In this document: piece by piece, positions 15,512-26,106 of the stretch | Position numbering within the stretch: position 1 is the stretch's first letter | How the letters are laid out: every line of letters begins with the position of its first letter | From: Planctomycetales bacterium | GTDB lineage: Bacteria; Planctomycetota; Phycisphaerae; Sedimentisphaerales; Anaerohalosphaeraceae | Assembly: GCA_022615575.1 (NCBI GenBank) | Contig: JAKEGM010000053.1 | Coordinates: forward strand, 1 to 42,807 | Length of the DNA stretch: 42,807 nt | Direction: 5' to 3' | Notes under the pieces: generated by a model | What the model was told of the DNA's origin: nothing | Databases searched by the model: none | What the model saw: only the letters and a program-made list of their open reading frames with translations | Made by a program: the position numbers and the translations under genes

Positions 15512-16348
15512 ATGGAATCACAGAAGGTACTGGGGTTGATTGCCGGACAGGGACGTCTGCCTTTTTTGGTGGCTGACGGCGCCAAACGAGCCGGCGTGAA
15601 AGTTGTTTGTATCGGGCTTGCCGACAGCGCCGAACCGCAATTGGCTGCGCATGTCGATGTGTTTTTTTACGGAGCCATTGCCCGTCCCGGCGGCTGGATG
15701 CGGAAACTCCGCCGACACGGTGTTCGTGAAACGATCATGGTCGGCCGCGTGGCAAAGAAACAAATCTACACCCCGTGGCGAATTGTCAAATACCTGCCGG
15801 ACTGGCGGGCGCTGCGAATCTGGTATTGGCGGCTGCGGCGCAAAGATAAACGCAACGACACCGTCCTGTGCGCCATCGCCGAGGAGTTTGCAAGCGGCGG
15901 GATTATCCTGGAGGACTCAACGATGTACTGCAAAGAACATTTGGCCGACAAAGGCGTTATGACAACCTGCCAGCCCCCCGCTTCCGCACAGGAAGACATC
16001 CGGTTCGGCTGGGAACTGCTCAAGAAAATCGGCGAACTGGACATCGGCCAGGCCATCGCCGTCCGGGAACGGGAGATTCTCGCCGTTGAAGCCATCGAGG
16101 GAACTGCCCGAATGATCGAACGCGCCGGCGGGCTTTGCAAGAAAGGCGGCTGGACGCTGCTGAAGGCCCCCCGTGCCCATCATGACATGCGATTTGACGT
16201 GCCGTGTATCGGACAGGATACGATTGAAAGCTTAAAGCAAAACGGCGCCCGATGCGTCGTTGTTGAAGCGGGCAAAACCCTTATCATAGACAAACCCCAA
16301 ACCCTCGCCCTGGCCGACAAACTCAGCATCGCCGTGGTGGGCTATTAG
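15512..16348 (+). CDS. lpxI: UDP-2,3-diacylglucosamine diphosphatase, LpxI type
   Basis: 278 residues from the ATG at 15512 (the open frame extends further upstream inside lpxD but has no homology there). It begins VLGLIAGQGRLPFLVADGAKRAG, then ETIMVGRVAKKQIYTPWRI, and ends with MIERAGGLCKKGGWTLLKAPRAHHDMRFDVPCIGQDTIESLKQNGARCVVVEAGKTLIIDK. That is the DUF1009/LpxI family, which cleaves UDP-2,3-diacylglucosamine to lipid X and is used in bacteria lacking LpxH. It lies four bases behind lpxD, confirming a lipid A unit. Its stop codon overlaps the stop of the convergent GH13-GT5 gene by three bases, leaving no room for a separate terminator. Confidence 0.95.
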   Translation: MESQKVLGLIAGQGRLPFLVADGAKRAGVKVVCIGLADSAEPQLAAHVDVFFYGAIARPGGWMRKLRRHGVRETIMVGRVAKKQIYTPWRIVKYLPDWRALRIWYWRLRRKDKRNDTVLCAIAEEFASGGIILEDSTMYCKEHLADKGVMTTCQPPASAQEDIRFGWELLKKIGELDIGQAIAVREREILAVEAIEGTARMIERAGGLCKKGGWTLLKAPRAHHDMRFDVPCIGQDTIESLKQNGARCVVVEAGKTLIIDKPQTLALADKLSIAVVGY

Positions 16349-19300
16349 TCGGCTTGCGCCCTGCGCATCTGCTCCAGCAGGCAGCCGATGGCTTTCTTTT
16401 CCGATTCCGCTGCGGCGGTCTGGGTGCGCCGTTTTTCGAGAATCTTAACCGCCTCGTCCTGCAATTCGGCATATAAGCGCAACAGGCACTTTTCAACCGC
16501 GTTTCGAACCGCCTCGACCGGTGCAGTCAGGGCATTGACAAAACAATCGACGGCATAGGGAACATTCATCCCGTTTTTCAGAATCAGGTTGCTCAGCTCG
16601 TCGTTCGGGGTTTCCGCCGCCTGGGCCACAAGGCGGACCGCATCAATATGCTCCGGCAATTCCACATTGGCCATTCTACAATAGGTCTGAATGTAATCTC
16701 TCAGAAGCCGCTGCCAGCGGTGGTCGGTTGTAAACGCATTGTACGACAGATCGCTGTAGCGGAGTTTTCGGGGACAGCCTTTTTTGTCCACATAATGAAG
16801 CCGGCGGCCATTGAAATAAATCTCGACAGCGTCCCGCATCGCCGTCAGAAGCGATTCTCCGTTAAACCCGCTGAATTTGATGCCGTTCGACGGGCTTTCG
16901 GTATCTCCAAAATCCGCATCGCACACCGTTCGGATGAGGCCGTCCTGATGGTGCGCAATGACCGGCGTTCCGCCGGCGTGCGCTTCCTGCTGACTGATGC
17001 CGCACGGCTCGCCGACTTCGCCGCCGGACGGCATGACAAAATACTGGCTTCCGACATATAGATTGCGGTACAGCGACGGTGACAGGGAGCCTTCCGAGTA
17101 ATAGGCAAAACGGTCCTGCAAGTCCGGCAATGACGCAATCCGGCGAAAATGCATATCAAACCGGCGTCCGTCAAAGGAATCCTCCACGCGGCCGCAAATC
17201 ACATACTGGATGCGTTTATCCCGGAAAAGAAAATGCTCCAGAACGGTCGGCCCCATCATCTTCCAAGGTTCATAGACCACCCGCAGCCGTCCGTTGTCTT
17301 CATAGACCTTCCAGTCCACCAGCAGTTCAAAGCCCTTTTGCTTGCTGATGCGGTGAAGCATGGAAAAGACAACCGAATGATGCGTCGGGTCATCGGGACA
17401 CAGGCGGATGTTGGGGTCATTCTGGAGACCTCGTTTAGCCAGCACTTTGGCCCGTGTGTATTTGGCAAAAAGACGTTTGCGGGCGTCGTTATCGTGGGTT
17501 TCAAGTATGCTCTTTTGGGAACTGAACCAGAACCGCTGCCGCGCCGCCATATTGAACCCGTTGCGGCGGCCGAAGAAACGCCCTTCGGCCTCCATCTGCC
17601 GGAACAAGTGCGGGTAGCGAAAGACCTGGGGTTCGTCCAGTATCCGCTGTTTCATGGCGCGGCTGACGGTACCGATGTGGTCGGATGTTTTGAGCATCAG
17701 GTAGGTCAGGTCAATCTGCGTACATCCCGGGCTGTCGGGGTTTATGCAGATATCCGCGTGCGCCGCGGCATCCATTCCCAAAACCAAACAGTAATAATAC
17801 CGTTTCAGCGGATTGGCCTCATCCAGCTTCATGCTGTAGGAAGGATGCGGGTTGTGCATCATGCTGGCGACACGGGTGTTTTGAAAATGCGGATCGCTGT
17901 TATATTCGGCCCATCGCTTAAGGTAGGCGGCGATCGGCCACGTCGGCCACTCATTGGTTTGAATAATGGTCGGATAGTAATTGTAGGCCCGCAGGGCTTC
18001 CAGCGCTCCCTGCGAAAGAACCCGTGCCCGGCGAAGTTTGTCTTCACCGGTTTGGCCGCCGTAGGGAACGTCCAGATATTTTCCGTTTTCCAGATACAGC
18101 ACATCCACGCGGGTATGCTTGCCATGTGTGTATCGCAGCAGCTGGCTTCGAAGAATATTGACGATATCGGGGGTTGTATTTCGCCGCATCGAGTGCGCGT
18201 GGTCGTCGTATTCAGGAAACTGGATGCTGAAACTGTGCCCGTCGTAGCGGGGCGCATAGGTTTTAATGATTTTATTGCGGTAGGCCTCATACAAGGGGGT
18301 AACAACCACGACATGAAAACCCAGTTCGCTGAGGACATCGGCAATGTCCGTGGTATAGATCCCGACCCCGCCGGCGCTGCCGCTGTAGTGGGACTCCGGC
18401 GAAATCAGCGCAATGGTTCCGAGATTCATCCCGTGCAGAATATCCGCCGCGGACAGACAAACGGCGTTTTCATACCGGTTGTTTTCATTGACGGCAATCC
18501 GCATCAAATAGCGGATAATTGCCGTCCGCCGCTCGAAATTATCCTCGCTGATTTCGGCCAATACAGTTGAAAGCACGCTGATGCCGAGTTTTCGCTTTTT
18601 GTTAATCCATGCCGCCAGCCGCACAAAGCACTCGGCAAACGCTTCAAAACTGTCGGGGGCATTGTCCGCCATATCAGACAAGACCCGTGCCGTGTAGGTA
18701 TGCCGGATGCGGTACTGCTTGCCGTAGCGGGGATAGCGGACAAAGGAATCCAGCAGCAGCTGCTCCCGGCTGGCCTGATCGGTTTTATCAATCAGCTCAA
18801 ACACATGTGAGGACACAGGCCCGAGCAGTCCACCGAACCCCAGATGCATCAGTTCATGACCGGACCAGAATTCCTTTTGGGCGCGGCGTGTCCGCCCTTC
18901 CGTATTGTTATACCGTTCAATCACTTCATAAATGCGATCGGGTCGGATTTGTTCCAGCGGCGTCTGATCGGCTTCGTTTCGCAGCAGAAAGTTATAATTT
19001 CGGGTAACCGCCTGCTGGCCTTCCGTATTCGGGTTGGGGAAATTAAAAACACATAAAAAGAGAGCGTCCCTGTAGCACCGCAGGAAGGCGGCGATTCGTC
19101 CGTTTTGCGTGGGCAGCGGAATGACGGCGCCGCGGGTCAGCGCCGGCGATTCATCCACAAACGCAAACAGACCTCGCAGGTATTTGCCGAACCCGTACAA
19201 GACGGGATAATGGGTCAGAATGTGCCATCGGGCTTTGTTCTCTTCATGCCAGGGATGCCGAAACCGGTTATTGACCCAGTGTTTCCAGCATTCCGTATAG

Positions 19301-21873
19301 GCCTCATCAAAGCGATGCCGCATCGGCCCCGCATCGGCGCTGCCAAGCCGGCTGATGTGATACATAATCGGTCCCTGGCTGCTCAGCACCAAAAAGGCGG
19401 CTGCCGGCCAAATCATATTCTGATAATTGCTGGCCGGCGATTCCTCATCGTGGCTGTTGAACAGCGACAGCGTCTGGCCGCCGCTGGTCTGATGAATGTC
19501 ATTCAAGTACCGCAGATTGTCGTTGAGGCCCAGCGGGGCTTCAACCGGCTGGCCGCTGCGGATATGTTCGAGGTTTTTGATCAGGGAGTTATAGGGAACT
19601 GTCCCCGCTTTAATCATGCGGACTTCGTTGCCGTGCCATTGTTCCGAATAGATGACGGTTGCGCCGGGGACCGCTTTTTGAATCCGATAGCACATATAGA
19701 GCAGGGGAATATTCGGCTCCTCGGTTTTCCGCAAATCGACCGGCTCGAATCCCGGCACGGTTACCTGACCTAAAAGACGCGCCGTTCCACCAAGCTGCGG
19801 GGCAGCCGGAAAAACAGCGTCAAATCCGTGTCCAACATCGATCCGCAAACCAAAGCCCATCCGGGCAAGTTCGACCCCCACCTGCGCAATCGCCTTGACA
19901 TTTTCAAAGTCCCGCATGTTGACCATGAAACTGTCCAGCCATTCGCTCCATTCGCCATCCCAGCCGGCCCGGCAGGTTAACTTGCCTTCCGCGTTGACAA
20001 TATAAACCGGCATGTGATACGGATATGCCACATTGGCCCTTGAAAAATGCGAAAGCACGCAGAGCAGCACTTTCATCCCCAGCGTGTCCGCCTTTTGACG
20101 CAGCCGCAGCAGGGCCTCGATGCCGCCCATATCCCGCCGCACGGTTTTGCCATCCCACACCGAGAAAACGGACGGATCCGGCCCCGCCTCCCCGGCCCAG
20201 CCCAGTTCAAGGGCGCCCAGCGGGTAAAGACGGGTATATCCCTCGGCTCGAATTGCCTCAAGCTGGTCGGCAATGTCGTCAAATGTACCGTACACATACA
20301 GACCGTTTTCATCTCTGACCGGCCGCCATTGATCATCCAGCTGCAGATTCAGCGTGTCGGCGTAAAAACTCAGCACCCGCTGGCCGCGTTCATCGGCAAT
20401 ATATTTAAGCAGACCGTGTGAATGTTCATCCAATTCTTCCCACTGCCAGTTTTCACCGTTATCCGTGGAAATCTGAACCGCATAATGCAACCATCCGGTA
20501 CGCACCGGCAAGATGGCGGAAAATGTCATCTTCCCGCCTTCTTCGACCCCACCTTCCGGCGTCATGGCAATCGGTTTCTTGCGATGGCCGTTGGCCGACC
20601 ACTGAATGCGGGCCTTGACCTTCTCTTTGCGAACCGTGCGAGGTTTCTGAACACAGATTTGAACCGTGGCCGGTTCGGGGCGGAATACAGAGCAATTGGT
20701 CCGGCTGGGCGGGAAGGTAAACGGCCGTTCCGTCAAAATACCCTCCAGAAGGGCGCTGACTTCCAGACACACGGAACGGCAGATTCCCTTATCGGGATGA
20801 TTCCAGTAGTACAGGGCGGAATACAACAGCCGAAGCGACAGGTCTTCGCTTTCTTTGCGGCGAATCTTTTTTACAAGCTGATTAACCGCTGTCCTGACTT
20901 TGTGCAGATCGTCCGAAAGAAGCATCTCCTCCAGGGTCTTCAGAGAGGCGTCTTTGGAATAGGCCCCAAGGTTCCGAACCCACCCGCGGATCCATTGACC
21001 GTGGTCGTGAAAGATCTCGGTACGGACTTTTTTATACACGACGGCTTCGGCGGCAAACGGCGTGCTCATGGCATCCATCTTTTGTGCATCGCAGACACGT
21101 ACCGCTTTCAGCAGCAGAGGGCTCAGCTCATAAATAAGAACCATCGAATCATGGTCGGTATAGAGCCGTTTGAACCCCGCGGCCAACTTTACATCATCCG
21201 GCCCCTTGAACTGCAGTTCGTCTTGAAACATCGAGGCAGACGCCAACAGCATCTCTTTAACCCGGGAGCGAAGGTGCGATGTCGGCTCCTCGATAACACT
21301 GAGAAGCTTCTGGGAGGCGGGCGATTTGGCAACCCGCGTCCAAAAGCGGGCCAGCAGCATCAGCCCGTCAATCCGCTGCAGGGATTCCAGCCAGTCGGGT
21401 TCGTCGAAAACGGGGGCATTGTCCTGCATTTCCTGGATCGTGGATTTGAGGATATCGCGATGAGCATGGTAAAAATGCAGACTGTACAGGCGCACCTGGG
21501 TCAGATGCAGTTCGGGGTTGCACCAATGGTAAAGGGCACGATGAAGGACACCGACCAGCATCTGCTGGCGCTGCATCAGCCGCCGTTTTTCGGGACAAAG
21601 CAGCGCGGCATTCAGAAGGATGTCATGCGGCAGCAGCAACGCTGTTCCGGAGGCCGCGCCGGAAATACGCATTTGTATCCGGCGTTTTATCAAGGACCTA
21701 TAAAAAGACCGCGATTCTTCTTTGATGACGGCCAGTGTCTGCGTTAAGGCGGTTGTCAGGAGAAGCTGCTGATCCTTCGGTATCTTGTTCAATGAGGAAG
21801 CGGAACCGGCGAACTGTATGTTTCCGGCGGCATCACAGTGAAACACAATCATTGCGTCCATACACAATCTCAT
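16345..21873 (-). CDS. Giant GH13 amylase-like / GT5 glycogen-starch synthase fusion
   Basis: 1842 residues. About 1-390: helical region I do not recognise. About 400-500: beta-rich segment resembling the Ig-like N domain of GH13 glucan enzymes. About 520-900: GH13 barrel with the three expected acids visible in GLRIDVGHGFD (about 678), IYSEQWHG (about 744) and FNSHDEES (about 806). About 1148-1720: GT5 synthase starting with TIALISPESHYSGSAGGVGIYTTDIADVL and containing EPCGISQQEAHAGGTPVIAHHQDG, the donor-site region near the catalytic Glu of GlgA. The C terminus (about 1730-1842) is a helical tail. A typical GlgA is about 480 residues. It probably elongates, and may also trim or rearrange, alpha-1,4-glucan. 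It is cytoplasmic (no signal peptide). A promoter lies at 21949-21976. The ATG at 21873 has AGAGGA 12 bases away; later ATGs are possible. Confidence 0.85.
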   Translation of the reverse strand: MRLCMDAMIVFHCDAAGNIQFAGSASSLNKIPKDQQLLLTTALTQTLAVIKEESRSFYRSLIKRRIQMRISGAASGTALLLPHDILLNAALLCPEKRRLMQRQQMLVGVLHRALYHWCNPELHLTQVRLYSLHFYHAHRDILKSTIQEMQDNAPVFDEPDWLESLQRIDGLMLLARFWTRVAKSPASQKLLSVIEEPTSHLRSRVKEMLLASASMFQDELQFKGPDDVKLAAGFKRLYTDHDSMVLIYELSPLLLKAVRVCDAQKMDAMSTPFAAEAVVYKKVRTEIFHDHGQWIRGWVRNLGAYSKDASLKTLEEMLLSDDLHKVRTAVNQLVKKIRRKESEDLSLRLLYSALYYWNHPDKGICRSVCLEVSALLEGILTERPFTFPPSRTNCSVFRPEPATVQICVQKPRTVRKEKVKARIQWSANGHRKKPIAMTPEGGVEEGGKMTFSAILPVRTGWLHYAVQISTDNGENWQWEELDEHSHGLLKYIADERGQRVLSFYADTLNLQLDDQWRPVRDENGLYVYGTFDDIADQLEAIRAEGYTRLYPLGALELGWAGEAGPDPSVFSVWDGKTVRRDMGGIEALLRLRQKADTLGMKVLLCVLSHFSRANVAYPYHMPVYIVNAEGKLTCRAGWDGEWSEWLDSFMVNMRDFENVKAIAQVGVELARMGFGLRIDVGHGFDAVFPAAPQLGGTARLLGQVTVPGFEPVDLRKTEEPNIPLLYMCYRIQKAVPGATVIYSEQWHGNEVRMIKAGTVPYNSLIKNLEHIRSGQPVEAPLGLNDNLRYLNDIHQTSGGQTLSLFNSHDEESPASNYQNMIWPAAAFLVLSSQGPIMYHISRLGSADAGPMRHRFDEAYTECWKHWVNNRFRHPWHEENKARWHILTHYPVLYGFGKYLRGLFAFVDESPALTRGAVIPLPTQNGRIAAFLRCYRDALFLCVFNFPNPNTEGQQAVTRNYNFLLRNEADQTPLEQIRPDRIYEVIERYNNTEGRTRRAQKEFWSGHELMHLGFGGLLGPVSSHVFELIDKTDQASREQLLLDSFVRYPRYGKQYRIRHTYTARVLSDMADNAPDSFEAFAECFVRLAAWINKKRKLGISVLSTVLAEISEDNFERRTAIIRYLMRIAVNENNRYENAVCLSAADILHGMNLGTIALISPESHYSGSAGGVGIYTTDIADVLSELGFHVVVVTPLYEAYRNKIIKTYAPRYDGHSFSIQFPEYDDHAHSMRRNTTPDIVNILRSQLLRYTHGKHTRVDVLYLENGKYLDVPYGGQTGEDKLRRARVLSQGALEALRAYNYYPTIIQTNEWPTWPIAAYLKRWAEYNSDPHFQNTRVASMMHNPHPSYSMKLDEANPLKRYYYCLVLGMDAAAHADICINPDSPGCTQIDLTYLMLKTSDHIGTVSRAMKQRILDEPQVFRYPHLFRQMEAEGRFFGRRNGFNMAARQRFWFSSQKSILETHDNDARKRLFAKYTRAKVLAKRGLQNDPNIRLCPDDPTHHSVVFSMLHRISKQKGFELLVDWKVYEDNGRLRVVYEPWKMMGPTVLEHFLFRDKRIQYVICGRVEDSFDGRRFDMHFRRIASLPDLQDRFAYYSEGSLSPSLYRNLYVGSQYFVMPSGGEVGEPCGISQQEAHAGGTPVIAHHQDGLIRTVCDADFGDTESPSNGIKFSGFNGESLLTAMRDAVEIYFNGRRLHYVDKKGCPRKLRYSDLSYNAFTTDHRWQRLLRDYIQTYCRMANVELPEHIDAVRLVAQAAETPNDELSNLILKNGMNVPYAVDCFVNALTAPVEAVRNAVEKCLLRLYAELQDEAVKILEKRRTQTAAAESEKKAIGCLLEQMRRAQAD

Positions 21874-21948
21874 TGATTAAACAGGGTCCTCTCTTTCAAC
21901 GTCCCGGATATGGCCCTCAAAAAACAGCGTTTTGCATCGGTGGGCCTC

Positions 21949-21976
21949 ATTGTATATCGGCGGCAACCAATAGCAA
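21949..21976 (-). promoter_or_regulatory. Promoter for the GH13-GT5 gene
   Basis: On the minus strand, TTGCTA (21971-21976), a 16-base spacer and TACAAT (21949-21954), about 75 bases upstream of the ATG at 21873. Confidence 0.5.
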
Positions 21977-22049
21977 GGATTTATTTTTTTGCGCCGGGCA
22001 GCACGGTCACGACCGCGCAGGCGGTTAAACGGCAAATTTCGGAGGCTGT

Positions 22050-23338
22050 TTACTCGTGGCGGAGCGATTCAATAGGATCCATATTGGCCGCATGATACGC
22101 CGGATAAAGGCCAAATGTCAGGCCGATGCCGGCCGAAATGCCGAATGACAGGATCATCGCCCCGGCGGTAATAACGGTGGGCATCCGGCCCAAAATTGTC
22201 ACAAGGATGGGGATGCAGGCCCCTACCATCATTCCCAGCAGGCCGCCAATGAGCGTCAGCAGGATCGTCTCGGAAAGAAACTGGACAACAATATCCTTCT
22301 TGCGCGCCCCCAGCGCACGGCGAATGCCGATTTCCCGGGTGCGTTCGCTGACCGTGGCCAGCATGATGTTCATAATGCCGATACCGCCGACCAGCAGCGA
22401 AATAGCCGCGATGGATCCAAGCACAATACTGAAAATGCGTTTGGTCTGGGCGGCCTGACGAAGCAGTTCGAGCGGGACAACGATCTGGTAATCCTTTTTC
22501 TTATGGTTTTGATCCAGAAGAGCGGCCAGCACATCCCGCGTGGGCAGGACACGATCCATAGTGGGGACCTTGATGGTGATTTCGCTCAATTCCACTCTTT
22601 CGCCGCTGACTCCGCTGGCTCCGCCGATTTGAATCTGTATTTCACCGAACCGGCTTTTCATCGTCGGCAAAGGGATATAAATAGACCCGGTTATTCCGCT
22701 GTCCTGTGAGGAACGCTCGGACGGCTGTTCCTGATCGCCTATTCCCGCTGAGACGTCTTTGACAATACCGACAACACGATAGTATTCGCCGGCGATCTTG
22801 ACATCCTGACCCACGGGGTCATCAAATTGGAAAAGGGTATCCTGCACCGTTTCATCAATGACGCAAACCGCTTCGTTGTAGTGCATATCGAGAGAGCTTA
22901 AAAACCGCCCGATACGCACTTCGATCGGCACCAGTTCGGGATACCAGGCGACAGTCCCCACAACTTCGGCGGTGATGCGCCGGCTTCGATACTGGGCCTG
23001 CTGCGGCCGGCGACGAACAGGAACCACAACCTGCGCATCAGGAATCGTGTCACGAAATCGCTCGGCATCATCATACCGCAGGCCATATTCTTGAATTGTC
23101 TGCTGGCTGGCATCCGCTATTTCGATATCCGATGGTTTGACGGTTTTCAGGATAATATTGGTACTGCCCAGATGCGCAATCTGCTCCTGGGCCTGCCGAC
23201 TGGCGCCCTCGCCAATCGCCAGCATTGCGATTACGCTGGCCACACCAAACACAATACCCAATGTCGTCAGACCGGAACGGAGCCGGTGCATCCACAAACT
23301 GCGTAAGCTGATCTGGAACAGGGAGCTTATTTCTGACA

Positions 23339-23339
<1 letters not shown>
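22050..23339 (-). CDS. MacB-like ABC transporter permease
   Basis: 429 residues. It starts with SLRSLWMHRLRSGLTTLGIVFGVASVIAMLAIGEG (first membrane helix), followed by a large periplasmic MacB-PCD domain (about 50-290) and three C-terminal helices of the FtsX fold, with the typical ATVSERTREIGIRRALGARKKDI loop and the end NMDPIESLRHE. MacB-type permeases use ATP to drive conformational changes across the inner membrane and push substrate from the periplasm through a TolC channel, instead of moving it through the permease itself. Here the ATPase is a separate protein, encoded directly upstream with touching ends. Substrate unknown; macrolides, peptides or envelope polymers are possible. Confidence 0.93.
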
Positions 23340-24066
<727 letters not shown>

Positions 24067-24073
<7 letters not shown>

Positions 24074-26106
24074 GGAGTCGGCTCCTGCGTTCCTTCGGGT
24101 GAGTGGGACCGTCCGCCCGGCTCGGCTCCCTGCCCCATTTCGGCAAGCACCGCTTCTTTTTCCGCTGCGTCAACAAACCCATCCTGATTGGTGTCCAGCC
24201 GTTCCAGAAACGCCCGGGCACGCTCGGGCACCTCGTCCGTTAAACTGATTTTTCCGTCGCTATTCTGGTCCATATCGCCGAAGCGACTGGACATCCCCGC
24301 ATCGCCGGCGGCAGAACGGTCGGTTCTGTCCGAGCGCGGAGAGCGCCGCCGTTGTGATGAAGCGTCCGGGCCGATGCCTTCTTCAACCGGTTGACTTTGA
24401 GGCGACACATTATCCTTCGACAGGGTCTCATTGGCGCCCGGCATGGGTAAATCCGTTTGTGCCTGTGCCGTAAGCGGCTCCGATGCATCGGCCTTTTTTT
24501 CCGAGCCGGCCGGTCCGGCAGCATCCGCCAGCAAACGGGGCGGATTCAGCAGAACCCGCTGCCCTTCCCGAAGGCCTTCCATTACCTCCACAAAACGATC
24601 ATTAAAGGCGCCTGTCTGAATGGGCTGCTCTTTCGGCCGGCCGCCTTCCACAACATAACAGACCTTGCCGCCGCCGCGGTTTGCCACACATTGTACGGGG
24701 ATACTGACCACATCACTTAACTGCGCGATTACAATCTCGACCCGTGCGCTCATCCCCGGCCTGATTTGATCGCCGACATTCTCAATGCCGACAAGAGTTG
24801 AGTAGACCTTCAAATCAGGATTTCCGAAAAAGGCCTGCGGATCCGGCAGCGGCGCAATTTTCCGCACCCTCCCGTTAAAGACCTTATCGGGCTGCGCATC
24901 AATGATAACGCGGACCGGCTGGCCCAGACGCACTTTGTCCACATTCGTTTCATGCACTTTTACATCAACATCTTTCTCGGCTGCGTTTGTAACGGTCATA
25001 ATCAGTTCACGCTCATGGACCTGCTGGCCCACTTCGATATAAGTTCGCGAACCGCCACCGAAACGGCCCCGCTCGCTGGAGGCATAAATAACCAGCCCCG
25101 GCGCCGTTGCCCGGATGCTGCACACTTCAAGCTGCCTGCGGATTCGTTCCAGACGCTCCTTGTTGAGCACATACGTCGCCTCGGAACTGTTCAGGCGGGC
25201 TTCGGCCTGGGCCAGCTTCGAGCGGGTTTGCGCATAAACCCGCTCCATCTGGCGTTCGGTCTCCAGATAGTCGCTGAACAGTTTCTGGGCATCTTTCGGA
25301 AATTGATACCGTTCAAACAGCTCCAGGGCGGTCTTGGCCTGTTCCCACGCAACCTCAAGCCGCTGAACCTTGAGACGGTCCGCATCCAGTTCCGAACGGG
25401 AGAGATAGGATTTTTCAAATAATTTCTCGGTCCAGCTCAGGTCTGTGCTGGCGCGTTTAAACTCCTCTTCCGCCAGGCGAATATCCGCCGTCAATTTCCG
25501 ATAGTCCTGAAGGGACTGGCCGCCCAGCTGATTCGGATCTTTAATCAGGTCCGTTATGCTCGGCATCTGCTGTGTCGCCTTATACTGTTCAATCAGGAAA
25601 TCCGCCGTTTTCTCCCCCAGGTACTTCTGCAAATCCATTTTCCCAAATTTCACGTTCATCAGTCCCTGCTGGATATCCGAATCGTTCTGGTTCTTCTGAA
25701 TCGTCAGCGATTCTTTGGCGTCTGTGTAAACGGCCTCGGCTGAATTAAATGTTATTTCCTGCTGGTTGACATTGTCCCGCAACCCCGATGAATCCAATTC
25801 CACCAGGATTTTGCCGTCTTTGATATCCTGTTCGGTAATGACCGTGCCTTCCGGCACCAGATTGACAATCGTTGTCTCGCCTTCGACCTGGGACTTGATC
25901 TCCACGGCGTTTCTCGCCTTGATCGTGCCGCTTTCGGTCACGCTCATGATGAGGTCCCGCCGCGTGACGGTGTAGTCACTGAGTACATTGCTGCCGTCCG
26001 CCGAAGTCCGATGGCCCCAGCGGTAAGCGCCATATCCCGCCAGAACACCGCAAACAACAATTGCTGCTAAAACAATTTTTCGTCTGTTTTTTCCAGTGGT
26101 TCCCAT
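24067..26106 (-). CDS. Periplasmic adaptor (HlyD/MacA family) with C-terminal EF-hand pair
   Basis: 679 residues, much longer than a typical MacA (about 370-400). Residues 9-28 form a membrane anchor (RKIVLAAIVVCGVLAGYGAY). About 55-110 is the first lipoyl/barrel segment, with GTIKARNAVEIKSQVEG. About 115-340 is a long alpha-helical hairpin for docking to TolC. About 345-530 holds the second lipoyl half and beta-barrel, with VHETNVDKVRLGQPVRVIID. The last 130 residues add a disordered Pro/Ser/Arg-rich stretch and two EF-hand loops, DQNSDGKISLTD and DTNQDGFVDAAE, each with Asp/Asn at positions 1, 3 and 5 and Gly at 6. Calcium may modulate assembly. The gene overlaps tolC upstream by about 40 bases. 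Confidence 0.9.

Noticed and set aside
17149-21747. Long plus-strand ORFs (441 and 473 residues) opposite the giant glucan gene
   Set aside because: Same reason: no motifs and they lie over conserved GT5 and helical coding sequence of the minus strand.
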